64,000 nucleotides of DNA. It comes from Homalodisca vitripennis. Its lineage: Eukaryota > Arthropoda > Insecta > Hemiptera > Cicadellidae. Position 1 is the first letter of the stretch. Each line of letters begins with the position of its first letter. Shown here one piece after another: positions 57,860 through 64,000 of this stretch. The stretch is taken from positions 26,459,001-26,523,000 of the forward strand of contig NC_060211.1 in the NCBI RefSeq assembly GCF_021130785.1, written 5' to 3'. Both the position numbers and the translations under genes were made by a program. The notes beneath the pieces were generated by a model. It did no database searches. It was not told the origin of the DNA and worked only from the letters and a program-made list of their open reading frames with translations.

Positions 57860-58060
57860 AGACAGTCAAAGATAACCGGGGGGTTAATGATGACAATAAA
57901 GACCGGCTGCTATTATTACCCGGTCCTTCCATCCGGGGCGCTAGTTTAGTGGCCCAACATCTGTCAAGATACGGCGATGGGCGGGGAGGGGAGGGGGGTC
58001 GTCACGGGGCAGCTGGTGAGGTTAGGGTTAGACTTCCTGGAACTGCATGCACTATATACA
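57860..58060. other. GC-rich island in intron 2
   Basis: Begins ggggggttaatgatgacaat, then GC-rich (tccggggcgctagt, gggcggggaggggagggggg). No ORF of interest. Possible regulatory element, by contrast with its surroundings only. Confidence 0.3.
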
Positions 58061-58170
58061 GCTCTTATCGCATCTTCAGATTGTCACTTGAACGGTTCAA
58101 TCCCGGGTAGGATAAATCACCGCTATCTAATCTTGTTTATCGTTGTCATCCACTTGTTGTGGAAACAATG

Positions 58171-58870
58171 TTATCGGTCGGTAAATAGTCTCTAGCTCTC
58201 ACCTGCCTCGTTTGGAGATCCAAAGAAATGGAATTGACCAATTTGAATCTAAAGATTGTAGGTACTATCAATATGTAACCAACTTATCCGTTTGTATCCA
58301 CTTCAGCATACTTATCGGTCGGTAAATAATCTCTAGCTCTCACCTGCCTCGTTTGGAAATCCAAAGAAATGGAATTAACTAATGTGAATCTAAATATTAT
58401 ATCTGTGAGTATGTAACCAACTTATACGTTTGTATCCTCTTCAGCAAACTTATCAGTCGGTAAATAATCTCTAGCTCTCACCTGCCTCGTTTGGAGATCC
58501 ATAGAAATGGAATTGACCAATGTGAATCTAAAGATTGTAGGTGCTGTGAATATGTAACCAACTTATCCGTTTGTATCCACTTCAGCATACTTATCGGTCG
58601 GTAAATAGTCTCTAGCTCTCACCTGCCTCGTTTGGAGATCCAAAGAAATGGAATTAACTAATGTGAATCTAAATATTATATCTGCTATCAATGTGTAACC
58701 AACTTATACGTTTGTATCCTCTTCAGCCAACTTATCGGTCGGTAAATAATCTCTAGCTCTCACCTGCCTCGTTTGGAGATCCATAGAAATGGAATTGACC
58801 AATGTGAATCTAAAGATTGTAGGTGCTGTGAATATGTAACCAACTTATCCGTTTGTATCCATTACAGCCC
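58171..58870. repeat. 140-bp tandem repeat, 5 units alternating A-B-A-B-A
   Basis: ttatcggtcggtaaatagtc starts near 58171, 58312, 58450, 58591 and 58730. Units 1, 3 and 5 end ctaaagattgtaggt...cttatccgtttgtatccact. Units 2 and 4 have ctaaatattatatctg...cttatacgtttgtatcctct. The array has therefore spread as a dimer of about 279 bp. Confidence 0.95.
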
Positions 58871-60502
58871 CTCCTCCCTTTTCATAATAGGTTACCTAGC
58901 TTAAGCACTTTAAGCAAGTCTATGAACATCAATGGAGTCTCTTCTTTAGAGAGAACAAACGATGAATTAGTTACATTTAGTGAAAGGAACAACAACTTAG
59001 GGTTTTATATATCTTATATGACAAATAAAGTTATGCTGTAAATTAATTAACCATACAGAACGTAGGCTAATATTAGCTTGACCTTGCTTTCAAACTATGT
59101 GATTATTACAATAATAAATATTGCCTTGTTTTAACTATTCCAAATTGTTGTAATAAATTAGATTTTATAAGGTCTCAACTATAAAAACGTACTTGTTTTT
59201 CCCTATCCTAAGTGATTAAATTATTCAGGGTAGTATTCTAATTTCCTGAAATGAATAATTCCACGACTTTCCGGAGTAAACATAACAATTACTTCTCTGG
59301 GGTGAACACACTTCCTTGACAGGTCCACGTGTATGAATAATCGCGTGTTCAGGAGAGGCCTCATCCATCACGTGTGTAACAACAACCCTTGACGCCAACT
59401 TTGCTGAGCCATCACAGGAACAACTCCTTGCTCTCTTTAGGCTGGATTGCGGGCTGTCGACTCCATCAGAGTGCTAGTCACATGCCCGCAGGATGTACTC
59501 CTACAATCTGAGCTGGAAGTTCAGAGTCGGTTCTCACAACTACTGTGGACCTCAGGGCACGTTCCAATCAGATAAACGAAGAGACGTCGCCGGTCGGGCC
59601 GAACTGTGCAGGAACGCACAACTGTTCTGAATCGATAACTAGGCAAATACGTAGACGTCGTATATTATTTTGTTTGCAGGGATGATCGTGGTTCTCGAAA
59701 AATGTTCTTTTTCAAAGGAATAGTGGAATTTTAACATGTTGTACAATAGTTTGATACTTTTGGAAAGTTTCATAACGTCTACCTTTTTTCAATTTCAATG
59801 TTTTTATATTTAACAACTTTTTTTTAGTATATAAAATACGTGGAATATTTTTTGCGACCCCTCTTCGTTAAGCAAGCAAATGAAATATAATTTTGGACTT
59901 CTGTTTACGATCAAATAATAAAAACAACTTACGTATGTTCGAAATTTTAAAATTTTAATGGGATAGCTTTTCATTTTATGTGCAATGAATGAATAAGATC
60001 GTAAATCTTTCTATTCTGTAGTAATGACACTTGGGCTCAAACGCCACGGTTGCAATAATCAGACAGTAGGTATCTTTGCTAGCGGTAATGTACGTGCTTA
60101 TATTTTCCACTCTAGAGCCATTGAAACTATCTTTGGCTACTTTTTGCTGGAAGAAAGAGTAGAATTCCACGTAGCAAACTCTGTGACGCACAAATTGAAT
60201 GAAGGACGTCCGTTTAGTGCGGGAGAAAAGAGATTGCTGATAAGGCATTGCTGTCTCCAAGAGGTAAAAAGTCGAAGTAGCCATAGTGTACACGCTTAGA
60301 TTTGTTTTCGGTTTTCCTTTGTAAGATGGCACAATTCCAGATGGCCCATAATACAATGATAGTTCAATAGGAATTTTCGATTACTGTGGCAAAGTACTTT
60401 TAGTGTGGTCATGTGATTGGTTCAATACATGTTTAATTAACTCTGTTTAATTAATAAGACTTGTTATCGTCTACTTAACTTTCTTGATCAAAATCTGTCA
60501 AA
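58871..60502. other. intron 2, no gene recognised
   Basis: A GC-richer patch at about 59440-59650 has no PH-like coding sequence. Long ORFs on both strands at 59976-60356 (126 and 91 codons) overlap antisense to each other, and neither has a recognisable domain. Confidence 0.4.
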
Positions 60503-60840
60503 TTAGACTTTTCCAACATTTCCTGACTGCGGATGATAAACTGCGGCTGATAACGTTTGCTGATGTCCTGTGAGGTGGTGACAGTTGCTGAAGGATTTTG
60601 ACAAATTAGATCGTGGAGACAAAGAAGCTGAATGGGGAGAGAGAAAGGCGGAAGAGGTCATGCCCGGGGCGAAGGTTCGCGTGAGAAAGTCTGGCAGAGG
60701 CGGCGCAGGCGAGTCACTCAAAGACTGTCAGACTCAGATCTGGAGCAGGGCAGGACAGGTGGCAGCCATCAACGGGACTAGCACTGGCAAGGTCACGTGT
60801 GCACCCCCCCCCCCCCCCACCTTCACCATCCGGCCATAGC
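60503..60840. other. GC-rich patch with C-run, unassigned ORFs
   Basis: An 84-codon + ORF (60585-60839, with DKLDRGDKEAEWGERKAEEV) and a 72-codon minus ORF overlap in a purine-rich stretch that ends in a C15 run (60806-60820). Charged, low-complexity composition explains the openness. No domain is seen. Confidence 0.3.
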
Positions 60841-61900
60841 GGATACAGAGAACATAAAGTGTTTTTTCTTATTCAGAATTTCGTTCTCGCTGAAGCATAC
60901 TCCCTCGCGGTTTTTTTGCATTAGAGGTGTTCGGTCGATTTCAAGATTCATCTTCCGGATCGTTCATTTACATTTACACCACAGACAAGTATTTACCAAT
61001 ACATTGATTATATAAACATCTACTAAATTTGATCTGGGAGTGTTATTAAAGAAAGAATTACAATCAATAGTAGTCAATAGACAATAGTAGAGTATTTATT
61101 GTGGAGACAAACAGTACATTTGTATAGCAAACGTCAAGCATCTAATAATTTTGACACACATGCCACATCGAACTCTCATTTATACATACGTTTTGACACT
61201 CACTCTGCTCCATTCATCGCCAATTCTTTCCCCACCTCAATTCGAGAGTACGTCTTCTGAATGTGTGGTCTTCCAGTTATACGCCATAAAATCGTTCACG
61301 CTATAAAACGCGTTCGATACCAAACAGCGTTTCAAACGAGTTTTAAATTATTTATGCGTAGGCGAATTTTAAATTTCATTTGGCAAGCTATTTAAGAGAT
61401 GAAATTCCTGCCTGTGAGGGCGAACGTTCATAAACTACCGTCCTGTGTCTCTTGGTTCGGTAGTTTTATCTGCCTCTTGTCTCGTATGAGTGAACATCCC
61501 GTCCGTTGGTCAAGGTGTATTTAAGCATACAATATGACGTTTTTCTAAAATGAAGAGACTTGGCAGGGTCAACAGCTGCAATCTTTTCAAAAACCGGCCT
61601 GCACGGCTTTCTTAATTTTAATTTTTTAATTATATGTCGCTCGTTTTTTATGCTTGAACGCTCTTAAAAATTGGTTACTTGCACATGCATCCCACAGCAC
61701 AAGATCAAGCCATAATGAGCCGTCATCATCAATAATTAATATAACAAAAACCTCCGTGAAAATACAGTTAGAACTTAAGATTGGATTTACTGGGAGGAAA
61801 AATATTCGCCCTCACTTAGACCGATATAGATCGAATAACAAAACAGATCGCACCGTGAATAATATTAGCGAAACTGCCCTGCAGCAATCATACATCTCGG
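60841..61900. other. intron 2, no feature recognised
   Basis: AT-rich. The 84-codon ORF at 61654-61908 has no domain and no support. Confidence 0.4.
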
Positions 61901-62300
61901 AACAATAACAGAGCGAGTGGAAGGCGGCTAGCCGTAACAGTAAATAACGACAAAGTTCACGCGACTGGAGTTGGAGTATAATGGCGGGGAGGGGAGGGGA
62001 CGGGGGCCGATAATGATCTGAAAAGTTGCCAAACTTGAGATACTCGCAGTTACATCGTGTGAACAAAGATTCGCACTTAAGATAGCCTACCGGTTGCAGC
62101 GCCAAGGATGCGGGTAACGGCTCATGAAACGATCATTTTCGAGATATTGAGTGTTGGGAATACGATATTGTGACCGCCAGCGCAGCAGTGGTGCCACCAT
62201 TACCACAGGTAACCTTGGACCGGGTCTGTGGTAGTGATACCTATAGGTTCCAGTTGGTAGGACTTACCGTCACGTGCCGTCGTAATGGTCTTTGGAAGCT
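61901..62300. other. GC-richer island
   Basis: Contains gcggctagccgtaacagtaa and a G-rich ggcggggaggggaggggacg stretch, similar in style to the islands at 57.9 and 53.9 kb. No coding sequence is recognised. Confidence 0.3.
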
Positions 62301-63019
62301 AGGTGTGCAACTCTGAATATCAGATAGGAGAAAAGTAGCAATCTCAGAATTGGAGTCCCCGGGCAAAAGCAAGGACATCTAGGATCTGATTGTGCCTGTC
62401 TTTTCGGTGAAACTGGCAATCGTCTGTCAGAATAGGCATAACTATGAGTACAGTCCAAAACGTCAAACATTGTCCCTCTTTACACCTGATTCCACACGAA
62501 TTTCTTTGTATCTTCTCAACAGCTATTTCAAAGACCTTCGTCGAATATTTTCTATACACATTTGGCATTCCAGACTCAGACAGAAGGGTAGTAACAATCG
62601 AATTACACACTGCCAAGTGCTTTGTATGGTAACAAAGTTGCGTATAATTTGAAAGACGCACATTTTAGTGGTTTTCCAACCAGATTACTCTATCAAAAGT
62701 TGTCAAATCTATCAAAGCAACGTGCACTGGTGGTATTACAATTACTCCTGTCTCCCAAAGGCGCCCAAAGACATGACGACTCTGCAATAAGGTTCAGTAC
62801 AACGAAAATCGTCCAACTAACTAAACGGTGGTCGGGAAAGTCCTCAAGGACAAATACGGTGTTTACTGTACGCCTTCTGTCATGAAGGAAGTTTTAATCG
62901 GAATCATGTATTGGTGGGCCGCGGTCATTTGATCATGACAGTTATTCGTTAAGAATGCTAAAGAAGATGTTATACGTTTAATGTATTAATTTTCAAACAG
63001 AAATGGCCTAAATGGTTTC
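62301..63019. other. intron 2, overlapping short ORFs only
   Basis: Several ORFs of 60-105 codons overlap on both strands in 62344-62885. None shows a domain. Mutual overlap argues against genes. Confidence 0.35.
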
Positions 63020-63650
63020 TTGATATTTAGCCAACATCAACCAATTTTCCCATGTGAAGGCTGAAAGGCAAACATCGTTGTCTTCATCACATCCTTCACC
63101 AACAGTCCACCCCAAATGGTTTCTAGAATCAAAGATTGTCTTGGTCAGTTCCTTCAGATATCAAATAATTAGTTAATTCTTATATCAATTGGTCACTTTC
63201 TCCTTTATTGTTTATAATTGAGGGATTAACAAAAGAAAATATTTTCCGTCTTTGTAAATGCTCGTATTTAAATAAAATGTGGAACATATTGATAAGGAAG
63301 TAGTAGTTTAGAGACAAATTATTTAGCGATAGCCTGAATCGTTCTCGATATTTGACCAACTTTAATACATGTTTCCTTGTGACGGTTGAAAAACGAAAAT
63401 CGTTGTCTTCATCACATTCCTTCACAAACATCCACCCCGAAGGTTCCCAGAATCAAAGATTTTCTTAGTAAACTCCTTTAGCTATCAAATAATTAGTTAT
63501 TGCTTATATAGAATGGTCACTTTCATTTTATTGTGTAATTCAGGGAATAACAAAAGAACATACTTTACTCCTTGCAAGTACTTGTATTTAAATAAAATGT
63601 TAAACAAATTTGATAAAGAAGTAGTAGTTTAGATTCAAATTACAAAGTCT
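63020..63650. repeat. two tandem copies of a 325-bp unit
   Basis: tgatatttagccaac at 63021 and cgatatttgaccaac at 63346 begin two copies that share tcgttgtcttcatcacattc, ccagaatcaaagatt, tatcaaataattagtta, gtatttaaataaaatgt and gaagtagtagtttaga. The copies are diverged by many substitutions. Confidence 0.9.
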
Positions 63651-64000
63651 TTTGCGATTTTTTTAATAGAGCACAAGGAACAAATTTTGGTTCACGTGCT
63701 CAGTTAAACATGTTATATAAATCAAACGATGTTTGGGAGATTTGCAGTGTATCTCAAAACAAAAAGCCTGTTTTATCGACCTACTGAGTCCAGTCCGTGC
63801 TGACACATCGTCTGTCGTTCCGGGCGTTCTCTCGTTTAGTTCGCCCATAAATCGTAAACGTGGACCGGACCGGCTTTCCGTGTATACATTGTGTACCCTT
63901 CATATCGGCATGATCGATGGACGGTGGGCTACAGGTATCATTGTTGGACTGTATTGTTACAACTGCAGTATCATCGTAGTAGACTACTTCCTACATTAAG
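63651..64000. other. window end, no feature recognised
   Basis: A GC-richer patch (63830-63960) with an 88-codon ORF that runs to the end. No domain recognised and no exon call. Confidence 0.35.

Larger units (their letters stand above)
44410..64000 (+). other. Dok-7 intron 2 (at least 19.6 kb, runs off the window)
   Basis: I looked for acceptors followed by AC/AT-TGY-Leu-like codons expected for the next PH exon. The hits (for example at 49580, 58080, 60716, 63130) do not code for PH-like sequence. The intron holds dispersed repeats, arrays and GC-rich islands described separately. Confidence 0.75.

Noticed and set aside
60585..60839. Exon 3 of Dok-7 or an independent exon
   Set aside because: Charged low-complexity peptide with no PH similarity; the opposite strand is open as well.

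Overview
This is AT-rich nuclear DNA from an animal, almost certainly an insect or a close arthropod relative. The evidence is widely spaced short exons with GT-AG splice sites, mariner, Tc1-like, hAT-like and jockey/CR1-like transposon remains, a tRNA-derived SINE and many mini- and macrosatellite arrays. The order cannot be fixed from the sequence. No bacterial genes, operons, CRISPR arrays or rRNA were seen.

One real protein gene is recognised. The first two coding exons of a Dok-7-type adaptor (N-terminal PH domain) lie on the + strand at 30310-30366 and 44364-44409. They are separated by a 14-kb intron, and a second intron runs past the window's end. A putative Inr/DPE core promoter lies just upstream at 30222-30256, and a short uORF overlaps the start codon. 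Two weaker coding candidates are a possible terminal exon at 67-179 (+) and a GC-rich 125-codon ORF at 7668-8045 (-).

Region 1-30 kb is intergenic and dominated by mobile DNA. It holds a full-length dead mariner (187-1591), hAT-like MITEs with 8-bp target duplications (about 2136, 8224, 15372), a perfect 66-bp-arm palindrome (4328-4470) and a long inverted-repeat element (about 5.9-6.2 kb). Several tandem arrays follow. Its main feature is a 6.1-kb foldback-like structure (21.5-27.6 kb). Each arm combines about 460 bp of non-repetitive DNA with an array of 144-bp repeats, and the two arms are in opposite orientation.

Region 30-44 kb is Dok-7 intron 1. It holds dispersed repeats, a 128-bp array, and an array of about 20 x 137 bp that ends 600 bp before exon 2. 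Region 44-64 kb is intron 2. It holds more dispersed repeats, a nested SINE, a pogo-like element, a 114-bp array (38 codons per unit), a GC-rich 30-bp minisatellite open in several frames, a Tc1-type MITE, a LINE fragment and an alternating dimeric 140-bp array. GC-rich islands are scattered through the window and may be regulatory, but no function is shown.

Most short ORFs here are chance or repeat-derived.
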